From: Cytobacillus sp. FSL H8-0458
Lineage (GTDB): Bacteria > Bacillota > Bacilli > Bacillales > Cytobacillaceae
Reading direction: 5' to 3'
DNA: 64,000 bases
Assembly (NCBI RefSeq): GCF_038002165.1
Contig: NZ_JBBOBR010000001.1
Span: 2,604,001 to 2,668,000 of the forward strand
This document shows, one piece after another, positions 36,889-46,732 of this stretch. Below the pieces are notes generated by a model that was not told where the DNA came from, did not search any database, and saw only the letters and a program-made list of their open reading frames with translations. Made by a program: the position numbers and the translations under genes. The stretch's first letter is position 1. Each line of letters opens with the position of its first letter.

Positions 36889-37557
36889 TTATTCTTTTGT
36901 ATTTATTTCGAGCCCTGCTTCTTTATAGAACTCCATTTTTGCTTCATTGTACTCTTTTGTTTTTTCATTGAACTGCTTATTTGAAGACAGTATCTTTTCA
37001 TACATTTCATTTATTTCGCTAATTTGATTTTCCAGCTGCTCTAGAGTAAGATCTTCCTTTTTAAACATTGCGTAAAGTTCCTTATCTAATTGCAGCGCTT
37101 TGGAATAATCCTCATAAAGGGTGTCATGTATTTTATACCTGTCCATCATAATTTCGTACAGTTCTTTAGCTTTATCTTTCAATTTTTGACTCTCTATCTC
37201 CTCTATGATTGGAGATAATGAATCAAATTCCTTTTTTGAAGCCTGTATGCTTTTCTGCTCTTTCTCCATATGATTTTTCCGCTGCTCCACAATGGTGGAA
37301 GCCTCGTCAGACAGCTTCTTAATTTCCTCGAAATCCTTCATTCCCAGGTTAATAATTTTATCGTATAATTCCTTTTCTCTTTTCTCCAGCTTCACGAGCG
37401 GTTCCTGCTGCTTTTCAAAATCCTTTTCTTTTGCAACTACATTCTCCAGAACATCATACACTTTCTCCTCTGGTTTTGGCTTGTTCATACAGCCCGAGAG
37501 GAAGATAGCCACTATTATAAAAACAAGCAGCAGTCTGCTTTTGTTCAAAATTGACAC
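36889..37557 (-). CDS. ykyA: Cell-wall binding lipoprotein YkyA
   Basis: A 222-residue lipoprotein of the YkyA family. Signal peptide with lipobox IFLSGCMN (Cys about 23), then an almost entirely helical, Lys/Glu-rich coiled-coil mature domain (about 30-215; FEKQQEPLVKLEKREKELYD, LSDEASTIVEQRKNHMEKEQ). Predicted to be anchored to the outer face of the membrane and linked to the wall. Start is GTG, 7 nt after AAGGAGG. Lies upstream of pdhA in the same orientation with its own terminator. Confidence 0.87.
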   Translation of the reverse strand: MSILNKSRLLLVFIIVAIFLSGCMNKPKPEEKVYDVLENVVAKEKDFEKQQEPLVKLEKREKELYDKIINLGMKDFEEIKKLSDEASTIVEQRKNHMEKEQKSIQASKKEFDSLSPIIEEIESQKLKDKAKELYEIMMDRYKIHDTLYEDYSKALQLDKELYAMFKKEDLTLEQLENQISEINEMYEKILSSNKQFNEKTKEYNEAKMEFYKEAGLEINTKE

Positions 37558-37725
37558 GTTGAAACCTCCTTACTTATAACATTTTTAACTATAAAGGTAC
37601 CTGCCCGGTTTGACAATAGCCCTTTGGTTTGACACTTTTCACAACAGTTCACAGTTTTTCCTTTTTAGAAGTGTATTTAAAATCTATTCGCTTCATTTTT
37701 CCTTTATGACTTGGGCAAAGGCCTA

Positions 37726-37753
37726 CACCATTCATCATTTAAAACATAGGCTA
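37726..37753 (+). promoter_or_regulatory. Possible sigma-K promoter of the YjcZ-type gene
   Basis: CACC (37726-37729) and CATAGGCTA (37745-37753) match the sigma-K elements mACm and CATAnnnTA; the spacer of 15 is one short of the usual 16-17. This would suit a mother-cell sporulation peptide. Confidence 0.35.
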
Positions 37754-37820
37754 TATTAATCGTCCGATGTGGCAAGGCAAAAAGATGGACGATAATCTTA
37801 CTTTAGGGAGGTTATCCTTC

Positions 37821-37955
37821 ATGTACGGATATGGCGGATACGGTTATGGATGCGGTTATCCAGTAGCGGGTGCCGGCTGCGGCAGAGGTTTTGCGTTAAT
37901 TGTAGTATTATTCATTCTCTTAATCATAGTTGGCTGCGCTTGCTGGAAGTTTTAA
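37821..37955 (+). CDS. YjcZ family sporulation protein
   Basis: A 44-residue tiny membrane protein. The Gly/Tyr/Cys-rich N-terminus ([20 protein letters not shown]) is followed by one hydrophobic helix ([19 protein letters not shown]) and a C-terminal KF. This is the layout of the tiny transmembrane family that includes YjcZ, found in spore formers, often expressed in sporulation. GGGAGG lies 9 nt before the ATG; the longer frame to 37767 has no site. Role unknown. Confidence 0.85.
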   Translation: MYGYGGYGYGCGYPVAGAGCGRGFALIVVLFILLIIVGCACWKF

Positions 37956-37961
37956 TTACTT

Positions 37962-38000
37962 GAGAAGGTGCTAAAAGCGCCTTCTCTTATTAACTTTTTT
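37962..38000 (+). terminator. Terminator of the YjcZ-type gene
   Basis: A 10-bp stem (37962-37971, 37977-37986) with an AAAA-containing loop, followed by a T-rich stretch ending in TTTTTT. Confidence 0.8.
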
Positions 38001-38130
38001 GCACCGCTCTGCTAGACTGAATATTATAATATAAAATTAATACCTGGCGAGTTTTTGGCTTTCCATATGATCTTCTTGCCAATAATTTAGCCACTTTTTT
38101 ATTCTTTATTACATAGCGGGAGTGATAATC

Positions 38131-38682
38131 ATGCTGAGCATGAAAGATATTATACGCGACGGCCACCCAACTTTACGGAAAATTGCTGCGGAAGTAAACA
38201 TGCCTCCATCTGCAGAAGAAAAACAAATCCTGCGGAAAATGATGGAATATGTACAAAACAGCCAGGATCCTGAGCTTGCTGCTAAATATGGATTAAGGGC
38301 AGGCATTGGATTAGCTGCTCCTCAAATTAATATTTCCAAGAGGATGATCGCTGTTCATGTAACCTATAACGGCGAGCTGTTCAGTTATGCATTCTTCAAC
38401 CCTAGGATCATCAGCCATTCTGTGCAGCGTTCTTATCTGGCTGCAGGAGAAGGCTGTCTGTCTGTTGATGAATCCATACCCGGTTTAGTACCCCGATATG
38501 CAAAAGTGACTGTTAAAGGTACTGACCTAGGGGGCAATGAAATTAAACTCAAGCTAAAAGGGCTTCCTGCTATTGTGTTTCAGCACGAAATTGATCATTT
38601 GAACGGAATCATGTTTTATGATCACATTAACAAACAAAATCCGTTTCAGCCAATTGAAAATGCCATTGCTATAGAACGATAG
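38131..38682 (+). CDS. def: Peptide deformylase
   Basis: A 183-residue metal-dependent deformylase (type 2, as in B. subtilis DefB/YkrB). The three family motifs are visible: GIGLAAPQI (about 63-71), EGCLSVDE with metal-binding Cys, and QHEIDHLNG with two metal-binding His and the catalytic Glu. It removes the formyl group from new proteins. ATG at 38131 (GGGAG 8 nt upstream) is preferred over GTG at 38122 inside that site. Confidence 0.95.
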   Translation: MLSMKDIIRDGHPTLRKIAAEVNMPPSAEEKQILRKMMEYVQNSQDPELAAKYGLRAGIGLAAPQINISKRMIAVHVTYNGELFSYAFFNPRIISHSVQRSYLAAGEGCLSVDESIPGLVPRYAKVTVKGTDLGGNEIKLKLKGLPAIVFQHEIDHLNGIMFYDHINKQNPFQPIENAIAIER

Positions 38683-38712
38683 AATGCAAATGCATTCACT
38701 GTGCAACAAAGG

Positions 38713-38744
38713 AATGCCTCCAGCTATTGAACGGAGGCTTTTTG
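38713..38744 (+). terminator. Terminator of def
   Basis: GCCTCC (38716-38721) pairs with GGAGGC (38733-38738), followed by a TTTTT run. Confidence 0.8.
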
Positions 38745-38749
38745 CACTG

Positions 38750-39526
38750 CTATATTAATTGTAGTTCCTTTAGTCCCTTCCAGATTCCTTCCTGGTCCAC
38801 TCCGGATGTTACGTGATCTGCTGCCTTCTTAACCACTTCATCTGCGTTTCCCATTGCTATCCCTGTTCCGACAGCATTCAGCATCTCTATATCATTGAGC
38901 CCATCTCCAAAGGCATATACATCCTTCAAATCGAATCCGAGCCTTTTAATCATTTGCTTTATCCCTTCAGCTTTGGACCCGCCAGCAGGCAAAACATCAA
39001 CGGAATATGGATGCCATCTGATAAAACCAAAATCAGGATATGCAGATGAAGAAATATACTTTTCCTCATCCTTTTCCTCGCAGAACAGCAGTGATTGATA
39101 TAATTCCCTGCCGCTGTAAAACTTCTGGTCTTCCTCAGGATGCGGGAACTTTAAGCTCCCCATGCTTTCTTCAATAAAAGGATGATGGGTTACTGAGGCT
39201 TTCATTGTTTTCTCATTCATAAACACTAATGGATGTCCGTTTGACTGTGCATGCCGATATAGCTTTTCAATTTCAGCCGTTTTTAGAGGATTTCGGTATA
39301 TCGGCTCATTTTCAAATACGACATATTGCCCGTTAAAGCTGACAAATGAATCAATATCAAGCTCACTGCGCAAGTTCTCATACATGAAAGGAGCCCTGCC
39401 GGTCGCAATCGCCACAAAGGCCCCATTCTTTTTCAGCTTGTCAATTGCCTCTTTCGTACTGTCCGGCAAATTTTTTTCGTGATCCAGTAAAGTCCCATCT
39501 ATATCAAAAAAAACAATCTTTTTCAT
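38750..39526 (-). CDS. ykrA: HAD family phosphatase YkrA (Cof type)
   Basis: A 258-residue Cof-type HAD hydrolase. Motif I VFFDIDGTLLDHE (nucleophile Asp about 7), motif II in VAIATGRAP, and motif IV FGDGLNDIEML in the C-terminal part; the cap domain lies between. Likely a phosphatase on sugar or nucleotide phosphates; substrate not known. ATG at 39526 aligns with YkrA; a TTG at 39547 would place the start inside the AAAGGAAG site. Confidence 0.88.
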   Translation of the reverse strand: MKKIVFFDIDGTLLDHEKNLPDSTKEAIDKLKKNGAFVAIATGRAPFMYENLRSELDIDSFVSFNGQYVVFENEPIYRNPLKTAEIEKLYRHAQSNGHPLVFMNEKTMKASVTHHPFIEESMGSLKFPHPEEDQKFYSGRELYQSLLFCEEKDEEKYISSSAYPDFGFIRWHPYSVDVLPAGGSKAEGIKQMIKRLGFDLKDVYAFGDGLNDIEMLNAVGTGIAMGNADEVVKKAADHVTSGVDQEGIWKGLKELQLI

Positions 39527-39842
39527 ATAAAACAAACTTCCTTTCAAGCGTTATTCTGCTGGCTTCTATTACATATTTTATCGTAATAAAACACTAAACC
39601 CATAAAGTAAAAAAGTCAATTTCATTACTATAAACAATGGCAATTTCCATTTTTACCCACGATAGATTTAACTATTTTACCATATAATATAATTAAGAAA
39701 AGCGGAATCTCCTTGCCCGCGAAGGATCGCATACTATAAAAAACACAAGAGTGCAGCCTGCCAAAGCGTTCTCTGTGGACCTGGACAGTATCAAAAGAAG
39801 CCACATTAATAACAAAAATCTGTTTAAAACTTCCCTGCTGCC

Positions 39843-39870
39843 TTTACTTTGGACAAGGATCGTTTAAAAT
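39843..39870 (+). promoter_or_regulatory. Promoter of the 23-codon peptide unit
   Basis: TTTACT (39843-39848), 16-bp spacer, TAAAAT (39865-39870). The predicted start near 39877 is only a few bases before the AAGGAG at 39878-39883. Confidence 0.5.
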
Positions 39871-39893
39871 AGAAAGTAAGGAGTTGATCCACT

Positions 39894-39965
39894 ATGTTAA
39901 AGAAGCTGAGAAAGAAGCTTTTAAAACAGTGGAATGAAATGCTTCGAAAAAAATCTATTGCCTGA
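39894..39965 (+). CDS. 23-residue cationic amphipathic peptide
   Basis: An ORF of 23 codons (MLKKLRKKLLKQWNEMLRKK plus SIA) with AAGGAG 10 nt upstream of the ATG, a promoter-like element in front and a strong terminator behind. It has ten basic residues against one acid; the Leu/Lys pattern predicts an amphipathic helix. No homologue recognised. It could act at the membrane or bind nucleic acid, or be a leader; none of this is shown. Confidence 0.55.
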   Translation: MLKKLRKKLLKQWNEMLRKKSIA

Positions 39966-39972
39966 CAAATTT

Positions 39973-40005
39973 GAGCCCTTCAAACTTGCGAAGGGCTCCT
40001 TCCTT
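39973..40005 (+). terminator. Terminator of the 23-codon peptide unit
   Basis: GAGCCCTTC (39973-39981) pairs with GAAGGGCTC (39990-39998), followed by CTTCCTTATT. Confidence 0.75.
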
Positions 40006-40163
40006 ATTGTAAATTGGTTATCAGTATACTTTTTACATAGATTCGGAAGCGTTTAAGCATTGAGAAGAATTAATATTCATATCCCGCAGGAAAAAACATG
40101 TAATACATGTTATTATTTTATATATAAGATAAAAGTTTTTTATCGAATTAAGGAGAGATAGAA

Positions 40164-40376
40164 ATGATTTTCAAGGTATATTATCAGGAATCCAAGACAG
40201 AGGTACCGGTTAGAGAAAAAACAAAAACTATTTTTGTGGAAGGCGATTCTGAAAGAGATGTTCGCAAAAAGCTGGCTGACCGCAACTATAATATTGAATT
40301 TGTCGCATCTGTTCAAGGAGATTTCCTGGAATATGAAAAACAAAGTGAAGACTTTAAAGTATTGGAGATTGAGTAA
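40164..40376 (+). CDS. rpoY: RNA polymerase epsilon subunit
   Basis: A 70-residue protein matching RpoY (YkzG): [20 protein letters not shown] at the start, then [19 protein letters not shown] and the tail EDFKVLEIE. The epsilon subunit attaches to RNA polymerase in Firmicutes. It lies 3 nt upstream of rnjA, the conserved partner. AAGGAGAGATAGA precedes the ATG. Confidence 0.95.
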   Translation: MIFKVYYQESKTEVPVREKTKTIFVEGDSERDVRKKLADRNYNIEFVASVQGDFLEYEKQSEDFKVLEIE

Positions 40377-40379
40377 TTT

Positions 40380-42047
40380 ATGAAATTCGTTAAAAATGAT
40401 CAAACAGCCGTTTTCGCCCTGGGGGGACTTGGGGAAATCGGAAAGAATACTTACGCAGTACAATTCCAGGATGAAATTATCCTGATTGATGCCGGAATTA
40501 AATTTCCTGAAGACGAACTTCTAGGAATCGATTATGTTATTCCTGATTACACTTACTTAGTAAAAAACGAAGATAAGATAAAAGGGTTATTTATCACTCA
40601 CGGACATGAAGACCATATTGGAGGAATTCCATATCTTCTAAGAGAAGTTAACATCCCGGTTTACGGCGGAAAGCTGGCTCTGGGGCTCCTGAGAAATAAA
40701 CTTGAAGAACACGGACTATTAAGACAGACCACTCTTCATGAAATCAAGGAAGACGATATCATTAAATTCAGAAAAACTTCCGTGACTTTCTTCAGAACAA
40801 CTCATAGTATTCCTGATTCATATGGAATCGTTGTCAAAACACCACCAGGACAAGTTGTTCATACCGGGGATTTCAAATTTGATTTTACCCCTGTAGGAGA
40901 GCCGGCTAACCTGACGAAAATGGCTGAAATCGGTAAAGAAGGTGTCCTTTGCCTGCTTTCAGACAGCACAAACAGTGAAATACCTGAATTCACCATGTCT
41001 GAACGCCGGGTTGGCGACAGCATTCATGACATCTTCCGCAAAGTTGAAGGACGGATTATCTTTGCTACCTTTGCTTCTAATATCCACCGTCTTCAGCAGG
41101 TGACTGAAGCGGCGGTTACAAATGGCAGAAAAATTGCTGTCTTTGGGAGAAGTATGGAAGCAGCCATAAATATAGGACAGGAATTAGGATATATTCAGGC
41201 ACCAAAGGATACTTTTATTGATGCACATCAAATTAACAGACTTCCAGCCAACCAGGTGACAATTCTTTGTACAGGAAGCCAGGGAGAGCCTATGGCGGCC
41301 CTTTCAAGAATTGCTAATGGAACGCATCGCCAGATACAAATCATTCCTGGCGATACCGTTGTATTCTCTTCTTCACCTATTCCAGGGAACACAATCAGTG
41401 TCAGCAGAACGATTGACAGACTTTCGCGTGCAGGTGCAGAAGTCATTTATGGTAAATTAAGTGATATTCACACATCCGGTCATGGCGGCCAGGAAGAACA
41501 GAAACTAATGCTTCGTTTAATAAAGCCAAAATTCTTCATGCCGATTCATGGTGAATACAGAATGCAGAAAATGCATGCCAAATTGGCTGTAGATTGTGGA
41601 GTGGAAGAAGAAAACTGCTTTATCATGGATAATGGTGAAGTTCTGGCTCTCAGCGAAGATTCTGCTCAGATAGCCGGAAAAATTCCGTCTGGATCTGTCT
41701 ATATTGATGGAAGCGGAATCGGTGATATCGGAAATATTGTATTAAGGGACCGCCGCATTCTTTCTGAAGAAGGGTTAGTGGTTGTCGTAGTGAGCATCAA
41801 TATGAAGGACTTCAAAATCGCTGCCGGTCCTGACTTAATTTCCCGCGGATTCGTCTATATGAGAGAATCAGGAGATTTAATCAATGATGCACAGGCACTC
41901 ATCACCAAACACTTAAGCAAGGTAATGGAACGCAGAACAACTCAATGGTCAGAAATCAAGAATGAAATTACTGACACGCTTGCACCATTCCTTTATGAAA
42001 AAACTAAGCGCCGTCCAATGATCTTGCCGATTATCATGGAAGTTTAA
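40380..42047 (+). CDS. rnjA: Ribonuclease J1
   Basis: A 555-residue MBL/beta-CASP ribonuclease, a 5'-3' exo- and endoribonuclease central to mRNA decay. Active-site motif [10 protein letters not shown] (about 73-82), the SDSTNSE and HTSGHGG loops, and a late PIHGEYRM motif are all present. It starts right after rpoY (TAATTTATG) with no own ribosome binding site visible other than sequences in the rpoY end, which suggests coupling. Confidence 0.97.
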   Translation: MKFVKNDQTAVFALGGLGEIGKNTYAVQFQDEIILIDAGIKFPEDELLGIDYVIPDYTYLVKNEDKIKGLFITHGHEDHIGGIPYLLREVNIPVYGGKLALGLLRNKLEEHGLLRQTTLHEIKEDDIIKFRKTSVTFFRTTHSIPDSYGIVVKTPPGQVVHTGDFKFDFTPVGEPANLTKMAEIGKEGVLCLLSDSTNSEIPEFTMSERRVGDSIHDIFRKVEGRIIFATFASNIHRLQQVTEAAVTNGRKIAVFGRSMEAAINIGQELGYIQAPKDTFIDAHQINRLPANQVTILCTGSQGEPMAALSRIANGTHRQIQIIPGDTVVFSSSPIPGNTISVSRTIDRLSRAGAEVIYGKLSDIHTSGHGGQEEQKLMLRLIKPKFFMPIHGEYRMQKMHAKLAVDCGVEEENCFIMDNGEVLALSEDSAQIAGKIPSGSVYIDGSGIGDIGNIVLRDRRILSEEGLVVVVVSINMKDFKIAAGPDLISRGFVYMRESGDLINDAQALITKHLSKVMERRTTQWSEIKNEITDTLAPFLYEKTKRRPMILPIIMEV

Positions 42048-42076
42048 AAGATCCCAAGAGGTATAAATATATACAA

Positions 42077-42116
42077 AAAAAGGCTGTATCACTCACATGA
42101 GAGATACAGCCTTTTT
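42077..42116. terminator. Bidirectional terminator, rnjA / ktrC
   Basis: AAAAAGGCTGTATC (42077-42090) pairs with 42103-42116; A- and T-run flanks, convergent genes. Confidence 0.9.
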
Positions 42117-42120
42117 CAAA

Positions 42121-42780
42121 TTATGACATCACTTTTTTTTCAAAACGGTTAATATCCACGTCTGCTCCAATAACAATAAGAATATCGTCAAATTGTATTT
42201 TTTCATTTGCCTGCGGAGAAACGATAATTTCATTTTTTCTTTTAATTGCAACAATGTTGATTCCGTACTTTGCACGAATATCTAGATCTATAATGCTGTG
42301 GCCGGCAAGTTTTTCATTAGCCACGATTTCTACTATGCTATGCTCATCAGAGAGTTCCAGATAATCCAGAACATTATTTGACACAATACTATGGGCAATC
42401 CTTCTGCCCATATCCCTTTCAGGATGAACAACATGATCGGCGCCTATTTTCCTCAATACTTTAGCGTGATAATCATTTTGCGCCTTAACTGTAATCTTAT
42501 TAACTCCTACCTCTTTTAAAATTAAGGTTGTCAGGATAGAAGCTTGAATATTATCGCCAATCGCCACAATAACATGGTCAAAATTGCGTATTCCCAAGCT
42601 CTTAATGACGGATTCGTCCGTGGTATCGCCAACTACTGCGTGCGAAGCAACTCTGGCAAATTCGTTTACACGGTCTTCATTTACATCAATCGCCATTACT
42701 TCCATTCCTTCTTCGGCTAGAGCATGGCAAATGCTTCCTCCAAAACGTCCAAGTCCGATAACAGCAAATTCTTTCTTCAT
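42121..42780 (-). CDS. ktrC: Potassium uptake gating subunit KtrC (TrkA family)
   Basis: A 219-residue RCK protein. The N-terminal domain has the nucleotide site VIGLGRFGGSICHALAEEG with acidic strand end VMAIDVNEDRVNEFA; an RCK_C domain (about 135-219) follows. KtrC gates KtrD/KtrB potassium channels; the RCK_C domain of KtrA/C binds c-di-AMP. ATG at 42780 with GGGGGA 7 nt upstream; the longer frame adds an artificial hydrophobic segment. Confidence 0.92.
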   Translation of the reverse strand: MKKEFAVIGLGRFGGSICHALAEEGMEVMAIDVNEDRVNEFARVASHAVVGDTTDESVIKSLGIRNFDHVIVAIGDNIQASILTTLILKEVGVNKITVKAQNDYHAKVLRKIGADHVVHPERDMGRRIAHSIVSNNVLDYLELSDEHSIVEIVANEKLAGHSIIDLDIRAKYGINIVAIKRKNEIIVSPQANEKIQFDDILIVIGADVDINRFEKKVMS

Positions 42781-42906
42781 CCTATCTTCCCCCAGCAAAG
42801 TTAGCAATATAGACAATAATACCATAATAGCACACACAGCAGTATAGTGATCAGTCATTACTTCCTGACAAAATAAAACCTCCGGCTGGAGGTTTCATTT
42901 TGTTCA

Positions 42907-44730
42907 TTAAATTGCTTCAAGCATATTGAATTGTGCCTTAACCAAATGAAAATATTCACCTTTCACATTCATCAATTCCTCATGATTCCCCTGCTCTAAA
43001 ATATTTCCATGATCGAGCACGAAGATTTGATCAGATTCCCGGATCGTGGACAGCCTATGAGCGATAATTATGGCTGTTCTGCCCTTCAAAAGAGTCTTTA
43101 AAGCCTGCTGGATCTTCATCTCAGTCTCTGTATCAATACTTGCAGTAGCTTCATCAAGGATAAGAATACGCGGGTCTGCAAGCAAAGCGCGGGCAAAGGA
43201 GAGCAGCTGCCTCTCTCCGACCGATAATATATTCCCTCTTTCCTCCACCTCGGTTTCATATCCCTTTGAAAGTTTTTCAATGAATCCATGCGCACCGACT
43301 GCTTTGGCTGCTTTTACTACTTCTTCATCCGTGGCATCAGGCCTGCCAAAACGGATATTATCGCGGATTGTGCCGGAAAATATGAAAGTATCCTGAAGCA
43401 CGACACTGATTTGCTTGCGCAGACTTGATAAAGAAACATCCTGTAAATCATAGCCATCTATTTTTACAGTACCTTCTGAGGGATCATAAAAACGGCTGAT
43501 TAAACTCGCAATCGTTGTTTTTCCAGATCCTGTATGACCGACAAGCGCTGCTGTCTGCCCTGCTTTTATCTCAAGGGAAGCTCCATTTAAGGCAGTTCTT
43601 TTTCCATCGTAAGAAAAAGTGACATTCTCAAATTCTATCTTGCCTTCTATCTCCTGCAGATTCACAGCATTGTCCCTCTCAGAAACGATTGGCTTCTCAT
43701 CAAGAAATTCAAAGATTCTTTCAGAGGAAGCCATTCCCATGAGCAGCTGGTTATAAACCATACCAAGCCGGGAAATTGGCTCCCAGAACATCCCTAAATA
43801 AAAGGCAAAAGAAACAAATACGCCGATCGATATTGACCCGGTCTGAATTAGATGGGCCCCAAACCAAATCAGTACAGCGGTACCCAGGGCATTGGTCAAT
43901 TCAACCAGCGGTCTGAACATAGCGTTTTTCTGGGAGGCAACCCTCCAGCTTTCAAAGTTCTCCGTATTCACACCATCAAAGAATGCCATATTCTCTTTTT
44001 CCTGTGTAAAAGACTGGGTAATCCTTATTCCCTGTATACTCTCATTTAAGTGAGAATTCAATTTGGATTGTTTTAACCGGACAGTTTGCCAGGACCTGCG
44101 GATATTTCTCCGCAAACTGGTTGAAATAAAAAACATGATGGGCAGGATGACCATTATTGCCAGGGTCAGTTCCGGACTTAGTGTAAATAAAATAATAAGA
44201 ATTCCTGCCAGCATGATCAAATCCATCAGCAGATTTATGACTCCATTAGTAAAAAGCTCCTGAAGAGAATTAATGTCATTCATGATCCTTACCAATATGG
44301 ATCCTGCCGAACGCTGATCAAAAAAACGATGTGAAAGCGTCTGTACGTGTGTAAATAAATGTTTTCGAAGGTCATAAATAACACTTTGGCCAAGCTTATT
44401 CATCCATTTAATCCTTAAGTAGTTTGCAGCGTATGAAATGATGTAAAGTACTGCAATCAATGAAACCAGGACGGCAAGCATCCGGCCGTCTTTTTCAATT
44501 AAAGCTTTATCTAACGTATACACACCAATCAAGATAGGAATGATCAGCCTGACTGCCGTATTTATTAATACCATTATGATGGAGAGCGGAAGTAAATCTT
44601 TTCTGTACGGCTCCATATAACTGAATAACCGCAGCATCTGCTTCCAATTAAATGGCTTCTCGATCACTTCGTCAGCTGAATATTGGAACCTGTTTAACAC
44701 TTTGTCATTTTCCGATTTAGTTTTTTTCAA
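42907..44730 (-). CDS. Heterodimeric ABC exporter subunit, YknV-like
   Basis: A 607-residue half-transporter (six membrane helices, about 40-340; NBD about 365-607). Walker A ALVGHTGSGKTTIASL, Q-loop VVLQDTF, Walker B ILILDEATASIDTET with the catalytic Glu intact, H-loop IIIAHRLSTI. The ABC signature is NILSVGERQ, degenerate from LSGGQ. Length and partner match YknV or YfiC-like proteins. Starts TTG, AGGAGGTG 5 nt upstream, 11 nt after its partner. Probably exports drugs or lipids with the partner. Confidence 0.9.
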   Translation of the reverse strand: MKKTKSENDKVLNRFQYSADEVIEKPFNWKQMLRLFSYMEPYRKDLLPLSIIMVLINTAVRLIIPILIGVYTLDKALIEKDGRMLAVLVSLIAVLYIISYAANYLRIKWMNKLGQSVIYDLRKHLFTHVQTLSHRFFDQRSAGSILVRIMNDINSLQELFTNGVINLLMDLIMLAGILIILFTLSPELTLAIMVILPIMFFISTSLRRNIRRSWQTVRLKQSKLNSHLNESIQGIRITQSFTQEKENMAFFDGVNTENFESWRVASQKNAMFRPLVELTNALGTAVLIWFGAHLIQTGSISIGVFVSFAFYLGMFWEPISRLGMVYNQLLMGMASSERIFEFLDEKPIVSERDNAVNLQEIEGKIEFENVTFSYDGKRTALNGASLEIKAGQTAALVGHTGSGKTTIASLISRFYDPSEGTVKIDGYDLQDVSLSSLRKQISVVLQDTFIFSGTIRDNIRFGRPDATDEEVVKAAKAVGAHGFIEKLSKGYETEVEERGNILSVGERQLLSFARALLADPRILILDEATASIDTETEMKIQQALKTLLKGRTAIIIAHRLSTIRESDQIFVLDHGNILEQGNHEELMNVKGEYFHLVKAQFNMLEAI

Positions 44731-44741
44731 GGACGCACCTC

Positions 44742-46496
44742 CTAGCCTGCATTTGATTGGAGAACCTTATCCCGGTCCTGATATTGAATATCGTAAATCC
44801 GCTGATATGGGCCATTATTTTTAAGCAGCTTTTCATGTGTCCCCCGTTCAGCCACTCTCCCGCTCTCAAGCACAAGTATTTCATCGGCATGTTTAAGGGA
44901 AGAAATCCGGTGGGCAATGATAAAAGTAGTTCGGTCAGCCATTACTTCTTTCAAAGCTTTTTGTATTCTGAATTCTGTTTCCATATCCACGGCGCTTGTT
45001 GCATCATCGAGAACTAATATGCTGGGATCTGCACAAATAGCCCTTGCTATCGCAATCCTTTGCTTCTGGCCGCCTGAAAGCCCCATGCCCCTCTCGCCAA
45101 GAATGGTATCGTATTGATCAGGAAGCTCCATTATAAATTCATGAGCCTGTGCACGTTTGGCAGCTTCAATAATTACCTCCATGGTTGAGTCAGGCTTCCC
45201 AAATGCAATATTTGCTTTAATCGAAGAAGAAAATAAGAAAGATTCCTGAAGAACAAAGCTGATGTTTCTTCTCAGAGACTGAAGAGAGTAATCCTGCACA
45301 TTTATCCCATCAATCATCACCTTACCTTCAACCGGCTCATAAAATCTTGTCATAAGCTGTGTTAAGCTCGTTTTACCTGATCCCGTAGAGCCGATTAACC
45401 CAATCACCTTTCCCGGCTCAGCATGAAAAGAGATATTCGATAAAGCATCATTGTCATCCTTCGTATATTTCAGGGTAACATTGCGGAATTCCACCTCTCC
45501 CTGCAAACGCTCTGCATGAACACATGAATCGGTATCCTCAATCTCATTGTCTGCTTCAAGGATCTCAATGAGCCGCTCTCCGGAGGCTTTTGACTGTGAA
45601 AATAGGTTAACAATAAAGCCTAAGTTCATAATTGGCCACATAATATACCAGACAAGGCTGTAAAAGGCGACAAGTTCCCCTGGATTCAGACTGCCGGCCA
45701 TCACAAGATAACCGCCGTAAGCGAGAAGCAGTACAACACTTAAATTACCCAGAAACTCCATTAACGGAAAGTATTTGGCCCAAATATCCGATGTAAAAAG
45801 ATATTTATCCTTATACTCATTGTTAGAGTCATTGAATTTATTAATCTCAAAATCTTCCCGTGATAATGACTTCACAGTATTAATTCCGCTTATATTCTCC
45901 TGAACTTTTGTATTGAGGCGCCCGAATGATTTCCGGATGCCCCGGAAAGCCGGATGCACAGCTTTGTCGAATTTAAAGGTGACTACTGCAAGAAAAGGCA
46001 GGGTAATAAGTGTGACAATAGCAAGTGGAATAGAATAATAAAACATGACCGACATACTGATGAGGATCAATAAACAAAAACGAATGAGTTCAGAAAATCC
46101 GAATGAAAGAAAGAACCGGAATCCCTCAACATCTGCAGTAAGCCGGGACATTAAATCCCCTGTTTTTGCATTATCATAATACCTGAAAGGCAGAAACTGC
46201 AGTTTTTCATATAACACATTTCTAAGCTTATAGACCGATGTGATTCCAAATAAATCACCAGTGTACTGATGAATATAAGTCGCTGCACCCTTCACGGCCA
46301 TTATGGCAATAAAGCCTAAAGCCAAATAAGGTATCCACCTATAATTCCCTCCAATGACAACTTCATCAATTGTCACCTGCAGGATTATTGGATACACAAC
46401 TGTTATCGCTGTCACAATAAACAGAAAAAATATGGACCATATAAAGTAATGTTTAAATGGCCAATAATATTGCTTTAACTTCTTAAATGTTTCCAT
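44742..46496 (-). CDS. Heterodimeric ABC exporter subunit, YknU-like
   Basis: A 584-residue half-transporter. Walker A GLIGSTGSGKTSL, signature GLSGGQKQR (canonical), Walker B ILVLDDATSAVDMET with Asp replacing the catalytic Glu, H-loop IIAHRISSL. This fits a heterodimer with one degenerate ATP site. Like YknU (585 residues). ATG at 46496 is chosen: AAGGGGGA lies 6 nt upstream, and an ATG at 46502 abuts that site directly. Substrate unknown. Confidence 0.9.
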   Translation of the reverse strand: METFKKLKQYYWPFKHYFIWSIFFLFIVTAITVVYPIILQVTIDEVVIGGNYRWIPYLALGFIAIMAVKGAATYIHQYTGDLFGITSVYKLRNVLYEKLQFLPFRYYDNAKTGDLMSRLTADVEGFRFFLSFGFSELIRFCLLILISMSVMFYYSIPLAIVTLITLPFLAVVTFKFDKAVHPAFRGIRKSFGRLNTKVQENISGINTVKSLSREDFEINKFNDSNNEYKDKYLFTSDIWAKYFPLMEFLGNLSVVLLLAYGGYLVMAGSLNPGELVAFYSLVWYIMWPIMNLGFIVNLFSQSKASGERLIEILEADNEIEDTDSCVHAERLQGEVEFRNVTLKYTKDDNDALSNISFHAEPGKVIGLIGSTGSGKTSLTQLMTRFYEPVEGKVMIDGINVQDYSLQSLRRNISFVLQESFLFSSSIKANIAFGKPDSTMEVIIEAAKRAQAHEFIMELPDQYDTILGERGMGLSGGQKQRIAIARAICADPSILVLDDATSAVDMETEFRIQKALKEVMADRTTFIIAHRISSLKHADEILVLESGRVAERGTHEKLLKNNGPYQRIYDIQYQDRDKVLQSNAG

Positions 46497-46732
46497 CTGC
46501 ATTCCCCCTTTTAATTTGCGGAAAAATTAGAAAAGTTAGAACGTAATATTAAATATATCGAGTTTCGAAGTATTTTTCCACCCCTTTTTGTTTGGTTTTT
46601 CACTTTTTTTAAAATCAATCTTATTCAGTTGTTCTCTCAAGTATTGCATTTGCTGGAAAGGCTAACCGTTTGCATATAAAACACTGTTGCGATAAAATGA
46701 TGACTTTAATAATATTGAAAGGACAAGGGTAG

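Larger units (their letters stand above)
39527..40163. other. Intergenic region between ykrA and rpoY
   Basis: This 637-bp stretch contains a small independent transcription unit (39843-40005, described separately). The rest holds no reading frame with a ribosome binding site. The rpoY promoter is probably near 40090-40150, an AT-rich stretch, but no clear -35/-10 pair was found. Confidence 0.5.

Noticed and set aside
40040-40054. GGAAGCGTTTAAGC as a cre before rpoY
   Set aside because: The first consensus position fails (CG instead of TG) and no promoter was found beside it.
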